From NCBI GenBank assembly GCA_002284615.2, contig MU069666.1:345262-360177 (forward strand): a stretch of DNA of 14,916 bases. Reading direction: 5' to 3'. Source of the stretch: Dunaliella salina (lineage: Eukaryota; Chlorophyta; Chlorophyceae; Chlamydomonadales; Dunaliellaceae). Every line of letters begins with the position of its first letter. The stretch's first letter is position 1. The position numbers and the translations under genes were made by a program. Below the pieces are notes generated by a model. The model did not search any database. It was not told where the DNA came from and saw only the letters and a program-made list of their open reading frames with translations. This document shows positions 1-8,081 of the stretch, piece after piece.

Positions 1-76
<76 letters not shown>
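1..76. repeat. (TC)n microsatellite
   Basis: A pure run of 38 TC units occupies the first 76 bases, then degrades into ttcttttt. It starts at the very first base, so its true length is unknown and the window may begin at an assembly break inside the repeat. Confidence 0.98.
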
Positions 77-80
<4 letters not shown>

Positions 81-379
81 TTTTGCTAAGCTGCGGCTGG
101 GTGCCCTGCCGACCATGACAGCTGTGTGCACACAGCTTTTAAACGGCCCTGAAATTGAAATATGAGCAAAATTTGGGCACGGTCAAGGTCCAACATCATG
201 CAGAATGCGCACATCCAGCATGGCACTGCTGAGTTTCAGTCCAACACTGATTCTGCCCATCCGCATCTAACCATGTGGAGCCAAACAAAGCTTTCTCAGG
301 CACACACAGGCCTCAACCCCCTTCCCCAATCCACCTGTTCGCACCACTCATGACGCTCACCACTCTTTCTGTGTGTCAG
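77..379. other. Spacer without a recognisable gene
   Basis: About 300 bases with no coding sequence I can support; the short open frames overlap one another and have no recognisable motif. The only structure is a perfect 18-bp palindrome at 120-137 (agctgtgtgcacacagct). It could form a small cruciform or be a dimer-binding site, but a palindrome of this size can arise by chance. Confidence 0.6.
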
Positions 380-935
380 CGCATCTGGCTTACCAATTTT
401 GGCTGTGTGCTTGCTCACCTGGCCTACCAAAGTTTTGGTGTTTTCAAGCACTTCGCTTGCTAATCCATTTCGGTTCATTTGCGCACCTGGCTCGACACTT
501 TCTTTTTGTGCGCTGGAACACATGGCTTGCTGCTCTTTTGGGTGTGCCTGCACGCCTGGCTTGCCGCTCTTTTGGGTTCGTCTGTATACCTGGTGAATTG
601 CTTTTATGTGTGCATGCAAACCTGGCTCACCAGTCTCGTCACGTGTCTAAGCACCTGGCTCACCTTTCAACGACTGAAAAGCCCAACAGCTCAATCGAGG
701 GAAATAGCGGATAAATAATCCAGGCTCTTTATCAGCGCGTTTGCGCACCCGGCACACCACTCTTTTCCTGTGCGTTTGCACACCCGGCACACCACTCTTG
801 TCGTTTGTCTAAGCACCTGGCTCGCCACTTTTGGGGTCGGCCTGCGCATCCGGAACACCGCTCTTGTGTGTGTGCGCGCGCCTGGCTCACCACTCTTGGA
901 TGGTGAATGTTCACATATATGGCTCGCCAGCAGGG
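380..935. repeat. Decayed ~34-bp minisatellite
   Basis: A motif like cacctggctcaccactctt followed by a T/G-rich stretch recurs with starts near 382, 416, 449, 484, 519, 553, 587, 619, 652, then 746, 781, 814, 847, 879 and about 916. Spacing is 32-37 bp, with one 94-bp gap around 660-745 where the units are lost or replaced. The units are diverged, so the array is old. The period is not a multiple of three, which explains why fairly long open frames appear on both strands with repeated Pro-Gly-Ala-type or Leu-Ala-type peptides. These are not taken as genes. Confidence 0.85.
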
Positions 936-1260
936 CTGTGACGGCTGACGGCAGTGCCCAGCCTCCGCAAGGCCTTGGTTTGCCCCAGCTGAGCAAGGGC
1001 AGGGCATCTGGAGGGACCATACCGGGCCTTAGCCACTTCACCCAGCAGCCCAGGCACCAGCAGCTCGTGGGCGTGCCTCAGTGCTTTGACATCAGATTCA
1101 CACGGCCCACGGTGAGTCTGGGGGTGTAAGTGGGGTAAGTGTATGCTCGAAGCAGGTGCTTCTGTGCTCAGTGCTCTTTGGTCAGTCTGGGGTTGCAAGC
1201 AGAATGTATGCTCTCTGCAGGGTTGAGTCTTGTTCGATGGATTTGCGCGAGGTTTGCGGC
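936..1260. other. Spacer between two repeat arrays
   Basis: No recognisable gene. A minus-strand open frame of 322 codons covers 911-1879, but most of it is the translation of the repeat arrays at 1261-1446 and 1461-1850. In this non-repeat part it shows no domain or motif I know. Confidence 0.5.
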
Positions 1261-1446
1261 GCTCGCATGGAAGCTCAAGCACTGAATGTTTGCCACAAAC
1301 AGAGACGCTGTACAGGTACTTGTCCGACTTTGAATGTGCTGCTAGGGTGCATTGCTCCCATGGAAGCTCAAGCACTGAATGTTTTCCGCGTACAGAGACG
1401 CTGTACAGGTACTTGTCCGACTTTGAATGTGCTGCTAGGGTGCAGT
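1261..1446. repeat. 93-bp tandem duplication (two copies)
   Basis: Copy 1 (about 1261-1353) and copy 2 (about 1354-1446) are nearly identical: both run from catggaagctcaagcactg to ctttgaatgtgctgctaggg. They differ mainly in a short patch (gccacaaa against ttccgcgt) after the shared gaatgtt. The high identity marks a recent duplication or conversion compared with the decayed arrays beside it. The unit is 31 codons long, so a minus-strand frame stays open through both copies; there is no independent sign that it is coding. Confidence 0.95.
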
Positions 1447-1460
1447 CTGTTCTCAGATAC

Positions 1461-1850
1461 GTCCTCCAGTGCTGCCACTTGAGAGTGCTCTGCCTTCTGT
1501 GAGTCCTCCAGTTGTCAGGAGTGTTCTGTGCTCGGAAATATCCTCCAGTGCTGCCGCTCCAGAGTGGTCTGTCTTCCGTGAGTCCTCCATTTCTCGGGAA
1601 TGCTCTGTGCATGGATAGTCCTCCAGTGCTGCTGCTCGAGTGTGGCGTGGTCTGTCTTCCAGAAAGTCCTTCAATGCTGCCGCACGAAAGGTGTCTGTCT
1701 TCCAGTGCGTCCTCTAGTGCTAGAGAGTGTTTTGTGGCGGCAGGTGAGGTCGTGCGCTCCTGCATGGTCCGTCTTCCAGTGCTTTCTTCAGTGCTGGGGA
1801 GAGGTCTGTGGTCCAGTAAGTCCTCCAGTGCTGCTGCTTGAGATTGTTTT
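1461..1850. repeat. Decayed ~37-43-bp minisatellite
   Basis: The core gtcctccagtgctgc, followed by a variant of gctcnagagtggtctgtcttcc, recurs near 1461, 1503, 1540, 1582, 1618, 1666, 1709, 1783 and 1820. Spacing is 36-48 bp, with one double step of 74. Units differ by substitutions and small indels. The array follows the 93-bp duplication directly, so the two may have grown in the same unstable segment. Confidence 0.8.
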
Positions 1851-2465
1851 GGTTCCTCAGGTGAGGGCATCAGGCCCATTGTTGAGACAGATCAGAGGGG
1901 CAACTGCGGGGAATGATGAGGAACGGGTGCGAGCAGAAGGGAGCGGGAGGAGCTTCATTTGCTGTGCGGGATGGCTCTCTGGGGACGTCGACGTCACCTT
2001 TGGCTGCTGCTGTCAAAGCTCGCATCCCCCCCACACACGCTAGACCTAAGCCCGCAAGCAAAACTCCAGGAGCACAAACAACGGGCAACTTCTTGGCCAG
2101 TGACGAGTGCATTAACATATCGGCACCATGCTCCTTTGCCCTAGTGTAATACCCTATTGCAGCACACAACTGTCGATGTCATGGCACGCATGTATCCACG
2201 CTCATGCTGCGTTCCTTTGCCCAGGTGCATGGCTCGGGGAGCAGCACGAGCCGCAGCAAGACTGCAGGCTTGCCCTTCCCGACGGCAACTCGGCCTCAAG
2301 TGTAGGTCCCTGGACGGAGCAGTAGATCTGGTCAGTCGCTCTGGGCAGCAGCGGCAGCAGCAGCAGCATTTGGCTAGCAGTCGGTTGTTTTGAGGTCAGT
2401 TGTTTTGAGGTCTGTTGTTTTTGGAGGTCTTCTCTATCCCTGTAACCTGTAACCTGAAAACTGTG
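1851..2465. other. Non-repetitive stretch with two tiny repeats
   Basis: No gene can be supported over about 600 bases. Two small repeats are visible: an impure GCA tract at 2346-2368, and three head-to-tail copies of gttgttttgaggtca/t at 2384-2398, 2399-2413 and 2414-2430, the last with a 2-base insertion. Confidence 0.6.
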
Positions 2466-2468
2466 TAG

Positions 2469-2624
2469 GCAGCAGCAGCGACAGCTTCGGCACCGCCTCA
2501 CACAGCCTTGGCGCCACCACCCCACAAAGCACCAACAGCAGCAGCAGCAGCGGCAATAGCCCTAGCACCACCTCTCAAAGCCTTGGCGCCACCACCTCAT
2601 ACAGTGTTGGTGCAACCACCTAAC

Positions 2625-2666
<42 letters not shown>

Positions 2667-2782
2667 CTGGCACCACCTCATGTAGCCGTGGCGCCACAGC
2701 CTCACAGAGCACCACCAGCAGCAGTAGCAGCAGCAGCCCTGGCACCTCATCACACAGCCTTGGCGCCACTGCCTCGCATATT

Positions 2783-2832
<50 letters not shown>

Positions 2833-3020
2833 AAGCCCCCGCACCATCTCTTACAGCCTTGGCGCAACCACCTCACACAACTCCAGCAGCAAAGGCACCA
2901 GCAACAGCCCTGGCACCTCCTCACACAGCCTTGGCGCCACCACCTCACAGAGCAGCAGCAGCAGCAGCAGCAGCAGCGGCAGCAGCAGCAGCAGCAGTAG
3001 CAGCAGCAGTAGCCCCGCTG
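2469..3020. repeat. Compound GCA-repeat block with a higher-order spacer
   Basis: Pure or nearly pure GCA tracts lie at about 2535-2553, 2628-2666 (13 units), 2715-2738, 2784-2831 (16 units) and 2952-3012. They are separated by copies of a conserved spacer, ccttggcgccaccacctcac, seen in variants near 2506, 2580, 2688, 2758, 2860 and 2930. So a unit of spacer plus GCA tract has been amplified, and the GCA tracts have then expanded separately. One plus-strand frame (2508-3092) stays open and would encode poly-Ala joined by Ala-Pro-Pro-His-type linkers. It begins at TTG, has no ATG until its last few codons, and has a TAG just upstream, so I do not call it a gene. Confidence 0.9.
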
Positions 3021-3915
3021 CACACCTTTGGATGTCTAGGGGGTTGTAGTCATGATTTGTACATCATGACAAAGGCAAGTTCTGAGCCTTAGAAAAGAGC
3101 AGAAAGGAGAGCCTTAAAGATGGGCACCGGTACATCTGTGGCCCTCCTGGTCTCCTTGGCAAGCGCACAAAGGGGGCCTTAAGGAAGGCAGCCTTCAGGC
3201 TGAGCAGGGGCGCTTGCAGGGTTGCAATTATGAATAGGTTAGAATTTGTGCCTGAGCTGCTTGTGTACGAGTCTGGGTTTGCCACGTTCCAGGGCTGTGA
3301 TGCAGAGCAATAAGGACGAAGCTCTCAACTTTTTGGGTCAGAATGACTTATGATAGATTGAACTCAAATGAAAGAGTGCATCCAGCATCAAGCTATTGAA
3401 TTAAATAAAAGCCGATGGCCAAAGTGCCCGTTGATGATGTTCTAGGGTTCCCCAGTCGAGCTGTACCAAAAAAACACTCGGCGTGGCACGCTCGAAGGAG
3501 GAAATTCACTGGCTTGGTAACTCCCATGTTTTGATGGCAGAACACACTTAACATTGCCACTGCAATGAGTCGCTAAATGCGCGGCAGAAGCATCATGCTT
3601 CGGGGGCTTGTATTTTGAGGTTGCCCTTGCAAGGGATGCCAATTGGGATGGCCCAGGTCAGGAGTGATTTCAATTTCGTCAACAGGCGGATTCCAGAGTC
3701 CAGACCTTCGCTGTTTGTTCAAATTCCTTGTTGTTATTCTCACTTTTCCTATTATTTATGAACCCACTCGGGACCTTGTTTTGCAAAGCTTCTGCAGTGC
3801 CATGTTTAAAAAGAGGACATGCACAGCTTGACTGCAAACAAGGGTTACAAGGCTTACAAGGGTCACAATGGTTGACTGCAAACGCTTCTTGTAGAAGCGT
3901 ACTACTGGGGCATGG
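3021..3915. other. Spacer with no supported gene
   Basis: About 900 bases without a recognisable gene. A minus-strand open frame at 3442-3642 (66 codons) contains SGNVKCVLPSKHGSYQAS and has a natural-looking amino-acid mix. It could be a fragment of a retrotransposon protein, but I cannot assign it. A plus-strand frame at 3643-3982 shows nothing recognisable. Confidence 0.5.
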
Positions 3916-3918
3916 GAG

Positions 3919-4018
3919 GAGAGCTTCAGGAGCATGCGAGGAGAGCTTAAGGAGCCTACAAGGGCATGTGAGTAGAGCTTAAGGAGCCTACAAGGGCATG
4001 TGAGGAGAGCTTAAGGAG

Positions 4019-4020
<2 letters not shown>
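3919..4020. repeat. 32-bp tandem repeat, about three copies
   Basis: The unit gagagcttaaggagcctaca plus agggcatgtgag starts near 3940 and 3972. A partial copy starts near 4004, and a diverged partial copy precedes them near 3919. The last copy runs straight into the (TG)n tract through its own catgtg, so the dinucleotide tract may have started from the gcatgtgag of this unit. Confidence 0.85.
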
Positions 4021-4106
<86 letters not shown>

Positions 4107-4135
4107 CGTGCGCACGCGCGTGCGCACGCGCGTGC
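4018..4135. repeat. (TG)n tract passing into a (CG)/(TG) mosaic; potential Z-DNA
   Basis: Purine and pyrimidine alternate without a break for 118 bases: (TG)n to about 4096, then a CpG-rich mosaic. Inside the mosaic is a perfect 24-bp palindrome at 4106-4129 (core gtgcgcacgcgcgtgcgcac). Such tracts are known to favour left-handed Z-DNA and cruciforms. The open frames here (poly-Cys-Val, poly-His-Thr, poly-Arg-Ala) are translations of the repeat. Confidence 0.95.
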
Positions 4136-4680
4136 CAATTGCTTTGGTGGCTCCTCTGTGTGCAGCGCATTGTCCTCAGGCTTCAAGGACAGAGGTGAGA
4201 CCCTCCCAGGATTAACCAGGCTGTTCAATGAATCCCATTGCCCATGCCACAATGCACCTAGCAATGTCATCACAATTGGGTAGTGTATATGATATATTAC
4301 ATAACAATGCATCAGGGATTTGACCTTCAGCTAAATACTTTGGTTTACAAGGGAATATAACCTGCAGCCAGATAGTTTGGCTGCTCGGTGTGTTGAAAGA
4401 AATCCACAAGTTCGGAGATGAAACAACAAATTCCTATATCTTGGTTTTAGAGAAATCGGAAAACATTCAGAGAGCAGGCGTCAGAGAAATAGAAAGAGCC
4501 TGAAGTATCTAACACTACTCTGCGTACAGGAAAGCAGCAAAAAGATGTGCATACTTTCGGTTAAGACAACAGAGGAAGTTGCAAGGGTTACAAGGGCTAC
4601 AAGGGGAGGCCTACGACCCAAGACTCTGGCTGATCGACTGCTGGTAAGGCATTTTCAGCCAGCAACAAAAATTGAAACCA
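4136..4680. other. Spacer without a recognisable gene
   Basis: No coding sequence, RNA gene or clear repeat array is visible in about 540 bases. The phrase gggttacaagg, also present around 3842, recurs near 4587 (gggttacaagggctacaagg), which hints that the two regions share an old repeat. Confidence 0.5.
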
Positions 4681-4681
4681 A

Positions 4682-5156
4682 CTATGACAAAAATGTCAAT
4701 CTGTACGAGTCTTGATTTAGAAAAACATTGATCTCAGGATCAGTGAAAACGTGGTAGTCCGCCAAGAAAGGAATGAAGTCAGTGTTTGGAAGCTGGGCAA
4801 AAGTATGTAATGGTTTGAAAAGATCAATTAATAAGTCCATGTTTTTTTCTGCGCTGCTCACACATCTCCAGGCAATTGCAATAGAAGAGAACGTGTTTCT
4901 CGTCCTGGACTTCAGCATACTCACACTTGTCACTCATGTTTGAAGCACCCAGCCATTTACAGGATTCGACATTTAAGCAGTGGGCACGAAGCCTAAACCT
5001 ACTCATATTTCTTATGATTCATTTATCCAGATCTTTAATGAATGTGTCGGGATACAAAAGGGTGTGCGCGCTGTTTGATATAAAGGCCTTCCGCACCAAT
5101 GATGCACCATATGGTAAGTCACTGCTTTTCTGTTCACTCCTCGGGGACTCATAGCA
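4682..5156 (-). pseudogene. LINE relic: region after the reverse transcriptase with zinc-finger motif
   Basis: This is a decayed fragment of a non-LTR retrotransposon protein, the part that follows the reverse transcriptase. Reading from about 5156 downward, one frame gives PDTFIKDLDK, a stop, then IIRNMSRFRLRAHCLNVES and CEYAEVQDEKHVLFYC. The His-x4-Cys end of a zinc finger (KHVLFYC) is kept. A frameshift near 4850 moves the reading to another frame, which carries PNTDFIPFLADYHVF and resembles the end of such a protein. The fragment matches the neighbouring relic at 5406-5965 position by position (RN-x3-FRL-x-AH), so both come from the same kind of element. It has one in-frame stop and at least one frameshift and cannot be functional. 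The assignment rests on motif pattern and on internal similarity between copies. Confidence 0.7.
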
Positions 5157-5405
5157 TCCGCTTCTCTTCATATTTTTTGCTGCCTGTACCTTAAATCCCC
5201 TGAGAAATACTGCATGGGGATCTTAGAAGCACTCAACATCTTCTGCTTAAACATGTCCTCATGGCGCATGCCATTAAAGGCTGTAGACACGTGTGCAGAC
5301 TAACAAGACTCTTCCCTACTGGCCAGGTGCAAATCCGCTTTTAGCACTCTACGTAATGCCTCACTGTTTGAAAGAGGAAATTGCAGGACAAGGGGAGATA
5401 ACATG

Positions 5406-5965
5406 TCATTCATCCTGCCATTGTTCTAAAGTCCGTAAATCACATTGAGGTGTATGTCCATGCCATTGAGAGGTTTCATGTCGAAGTTTGTGAGCATGCA
5501 AACGGAAGCAAGCAATGTTTCTCTGCATATGCCTACACAGGTCCAGATATAAATACCTAGGAAAAGAAAAAAAGAAAAAGAAAAGCCTACGCAAGCCAGA
5601 GGCTGCGCGCATTAAGGGAAGGAAGAAATACCTAGGAATATAAGGAGGTTTGCCAAAAGCAAAATTATTCCTGAAAGGAAGTGCTACCCAGTCATGATGC
5701 TTGCCTAACTTGTTCACATCACCACCATGTTCAGTCTGATCAATTGGCCAAACGCTCCTATGCCTCTTCCGTAAATCAACCACAAAATCTTTGATCCCAA
5801 TAGGCTGGCCTGAAAGAACGCATTGTGTGAGGTTGTTGCGCCTATCCAATCCCTCAACAGCAGATATGGACTCTGATGTCCAGCACTTCAATACTTTGGC
5901 TGCTAGGTTTCACGAGGAGAAATCCATAACATCAGAAATGAAACGGCAAATCTCATTACCTCAAT
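5406..5965 (-). pseudogene. LINE relic: region after the reverse transcriptase, interrupted by a short insertion
   Basis: A 161-codon open frame (5406-5891) carries KCWTSES, GIKDFVVDLRKRHRSVW, GKHHDWVALP, PPYIPRY, then CRHMQRNIACFRLHAHKL and EQWQDE before a stop. Upstream, beyond one in-frame stop, the frame continues with RFISDVMDF. The order (FVVDLR, a W-x-ALP block, a PRYL block, an RN-x3-FRL-x-AH block, then a Cys...QDE zinc finger) is shared with the relics at 4682-5156 and, in part, 6540-6913. The stop falls inside the QDE-H zinc-finger motif, where the next codons read HV. The frame stays open across a 75-bp insertion at 5551-5638, described separately, which adds 25 residues between two copies of PRY. 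It is a pseudogene of a LINE-type element. Confidence 0.75.
5551..5638 (-). mobile_element. 62-bp LINE 3'-tail insertion with 13-bp target-site duplication
   Basis: The 13-mer aaatacctaggaa occurs at 5551-5563 and again, identically, at 5626-5638. Between them are 62 bases which, read on the minus strand, give cttccttcccttaatg, then gcgcagcctctggcttgcgt, then a tail of (TTTTC)-like units. This matches the 3' end of the plus-strand LINE at about 14168-14226 and, less closely, the minus-strand LINE tail at about 6012-6073. It is therefore an extremely 5'-truncated retrotransposition product, only the last few dozen bases of the element plus tail, placed by target-primed reverse transcription. 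Its host site is the LINE relic at 5406-5965. Removing 75 bp restores a continuous protein match. Confidence 0.88.
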
Positions 5966-6004
5966 TATGGAGGAAATGTAAGACTTTCTCAGAACAAGCT
6001 TGAT

Positions 6005-6335
6005 AACAGTGGAAAAAAAGCCTGAAAAGGAAAGTCTACTCAGGCCAGAGGCATGCAATCATTTAGGGAAGGTCCCCTTACAAGCAAGCTAGCAGGGGCC
6101 TCACCAAAGGTCCTTGAAATCTACACGAGACACAGCTAGCCTATGAGGGCAGCAGCGCCCGCAACAGAGCGAATGAGGACCTGGAGGGTAGTCCGCCATA
6201 CTCAACAGGGGGCTCTTGGATGCTCGGACTCTCCTTCCTCTGCTCCCCACTGCCGCACGCCCTGCAAACCACCCCTCAGAAGTCCCCTGAATATGAAGTG
6301 CATGCCCAGTGTAAATATTTATCGTCAATTTCTGA
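6005..6335 (-). mobile_element. 5'-truncated LINE copy: C-terminal tail and 3' UTR
   Basis: On the minus strand from about 6335 the frame gives KLTINIYTGHALHIQGTSEG, WFAGRAAV and ADYPPGPH. This lines up with the plus-strand LINE F at 13930-14080 (RLNTIFNTRHALCFQGASG, then FAGRAAAE, then NPPYPQ) and, more weakly, with the end of LINE A, which finishes in NPPDPH. After the coding end the DNA also matches LINE F: ggctagctgtgtct, a gtgaggcc segment, then gaccttccctaaatg and a T/C-rich tail. Only the last few hundred bases of the element are present, the usual result of incomplete reverse transcription. I see no convincing target-site duplication. Confidence 0.8.
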
Positions 6336-6539
6336 ATGGCAGAGAAAGCTCGGATGCTAGAGATTTAGCTTTTATAATGCCCAGATAAATAAGCAGCTGA
6401 GCAGAAGCACGGAGGCCTGTAACAAGACCAGCCAAATGAGAATGGACAATGAAAACAGGGCTAATAATTCAGACACGGCATTTTGGGCATGCAGACACGA
6501 ACTTGGCTGATGCTATGACATCAGTTTGTTTCAGAAAGT

Positions 6540-6913
6540 CTCTAAGACGTGTCTAGGGGTGCAACCAAAGGAGATGCTGGAATTGAGTGCGCAGATTTGT
6601 GAGAACCTGACTCAGGTCTCGGAAAAAGACACTCCAGCTTAATATGCTCCTCATCTTGCACAGTGTGCCATCACATTTGCTGCAGTTCCTGAGCTCATAA
6701 GGGCATTTATTTCCATGATGCCATTGGGTTTCCACCCTGAAGGATGTGACTGGAAAATTTTAAGCATAAAATGCTGCATAATAATTCATGAGGAATATCT
6801 TGTCGCAGGTAGATAGGTAACAGAGCCGTTTTGCTCCTCTTCCTGCCATCCCACCAGCCAGCCACCAGCCCATATTGCCTAATGGAATGCCAAAGTGTGT
6901 GGTACGTCCTCAT
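6540..6913 (-). pseudogene. LINE relic: zinc-finger region after the reverse transcriptase
   Basis: Two overlapping minus-strand frames carry pieces of one decayed protein. The first gives LPIYLRQDIPHELLCSILCL, the second CPYELRNCSKCDGT. A third frame continues with VQDEEHIKLECLF. Put in order they match the pattern of the relics at 4682-5156 and 5406-5965: a YLR-x-D block, a Cys-x2-Cys pair (NCSKC), then QDEEH-x4-Cys. This copy keeps all four zinc ligands, spread over two frames. At least two frameshifts make it non-functional. It lies just downstream, in minus-strand terms, of the LINE A 3' UTR and is a separate insertion remnant. Confidence 0.65.
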
Positions 6914-7019
6914 GATTCTACTGGAGGCTTGAGCCTCTTGTAGAGTCAGATTGTCTGAACTCCTCCGGTCATGGATGATTTGCCCAAATTAATGAAATGT
7001 TTAATTTTGCACCCATTGT

Positions 7020-7136
7020 AAATGAAATACTACATAGGCAGAGAAACTCTCCCTACATCAATTAAGGAAAAGGGGACATATTGGCTCCAAAAAGAGCCAT
7101 GTGCCCTCTCCACCACAAGGTATGAAAAAGAGAATG
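7020..7136 (-). other. LINE A 3' untranslated region
   Basis: After the NPPDPH-stop end of the last coding segment the minus strand runs through a short untranslated stretch containing gtccccttttccttaattga and ending near atttcatttac. The T/C-rich ccttttccttaat phrase recalls the ccttcccttaatg tail of the other LINE copies, but the match is loose. LINE A therefore seems to belong to a different subfamily. The exact 3' end is uncertain by some tens of bases. Confidence 0.5.
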
Positions 7137-7770
7137 CTAATGTGGATCTGGAGGGTTACTAGAAGCACTTGGCTCTAGAACCTGGCTGTGGGGAGTATTC
7201 TTATTTTCAATAGCGCGGCGTGTGGAGACTAATTTGTGGGCATATTGAAAAGAATGGGCATGAAGTTGTTGAGCAAGCTTCATGGCATGCTGGTGATCCA
7301 ATCCTAGCTGTTTGAATTGCTTCAGGGTATGCTCAGTGTAAATAGTTCCACCTACACCCAGGAGAATAGGGTGAATTGTAACAGCTTTAGCGTTAAAAAG
7401 TTCACAAAGGTCTGCATGCTGCTGCTTTGCCGCGTTGAACTGATGCTGTGGCCTTGTGTCTTCACAGAACTTTATTTCTATTAGGTGCACATGACGTTCA
7501 TTTGCATGTTCAGAAGTTCATGGGGTTGCCTCATGCGGCTAGCTCTGGTGGTCCTCCGTGAGGAGCTGCGCAAAGCGTGATGGGAATGGGTAGGAGAAGC
7601 ATCGTTAGAAGTATGTTTGGCGTTAAAAGGGGTGATCAAAACAGCATCTGGTCGACTGGAGTTGAGTGTTTTCCTCTCCGGGAGGTTACAAGGGAAGAAG
7701 TAAGCAGGTAATTCTGTTTGAGGCATGTGTAGGGAGTTGGAGGTTGTGTTGAGCAAGCTTAAAATCACTT
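7137..7770 (-). pseudogene. LINE A C-terminus: PD-(D/E)XK-type nuclease motif
   Basis: Two frames make up the end of the LINE A protein. The first (7481-7768) carries SSRPDAVLITPF; its Asp codon is at about 7646-7648. The second (7137-7490) carries HVHLIEIKFCEDTRP, then AAKQQHADL, VTIHPILLGVGGTIYTEH and finally SSNPPDPH-stop. RPD...E-x-K followed by a Gln/His-containing helix is the signature of the PD-(D/E)XK nuclease fold, known in R2-type retrotransposons as the restriction-like endonuclease that nicks the target. About 56 residues lie between Asp and Glu, including a Ser/His/Arg-rich stretch, which is long but possible. LINE F keeps the matching VEL-x-FCPDT block. A frameshift near 7490 breaks this copy. 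The nuclease role is inferred from motif pattern only. Confidence 0.6.
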
Positions 7771-8081
7771 CCTATGTCTGTGTAGACCAGGCCTGCCCCT
7801 ACAGGGCATTTGCTGAGGGCTTTTGTAATCAATCTGCCTGCAATGTTATGGCGTTCAGTTCTCATGTTGGAGATGATATGATTTTGGCAGCCTGAGAGCA
7901 TGTGTAGTGCGCTGTCCAAATGATGGCAGCCTGGGAGGGGACAAGATGGATCAGTTTACTTTTTGAAATGTACTGCATGTTTTTGGTTGTGGAGGGTGCC
8001 TGTGCGGTCCTGCAGGATGGTACGCTTTACGGGTACAGAGATGTTTGGGCATATTTCTGAAAGCATTGCTGGTTTTTTTAT
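7770..8081 (-). pseudogene. LINE A segment after RNase H: CCHC zinc finger
   Basis: The frame that ends the RNase H region at a stop (8082) continues unchanged past it with AMLSEICPNISVPVKRTILQ, then TGTLHNQKHAVHFKK, a second stop near 7955, and CPLPGCHHLDSALHMLSGC. The last block fits a zinc finger with Cys-x4-Cys-x7-His-x4-Cys spacing, the position where LINEs with a post-polymerase CCHC finger carry it. It is followed by NMRTERHNIAGRLITKALSK and VYTDIGS, which lead into the nuclease motif. Such fingers are thought to bind the element RNA or the target DNA. Two stop codons in about 300 bases make this a dead copy. Confidence 0.65.

Noticed and set aside
380..935. CRISPR-like array of direct repeats with spacers
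   Set aside because: Units are diverged along their whole length with no constant repeat and unique spacer of fixed size, and the surroundings are eukaryotic retrotransposon DNA.
296..1041. Several open frames on both strands giving repeated Gly-Ala-Gln-Thr or Cys-Leu-Ala peptides
   Set aside because: They follow the ~34-bp minisatellite; frames on both strands are open over the same bases and none has a start context or domain.
911..1879. 322-codon minus-strand open frame as a gene
   Set aside because: Most of it is the translation of the 93-bp duplication and the 37-43-bp minisatellite; it holds no known motif.
2508..3092. 194-codon Ala/Pro/His-rich open frame as a gene
   Set aside because: It starts at TTG with no ATG before the last codons, has a TAG just upstream, and is the direct translation of GCA tracts and a repeated spacer.
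3956..4312. Frames encoding poly-His-Thr or poly-Cys-Val
   Set aside because: Translations of the (TG)n tract on either strand.
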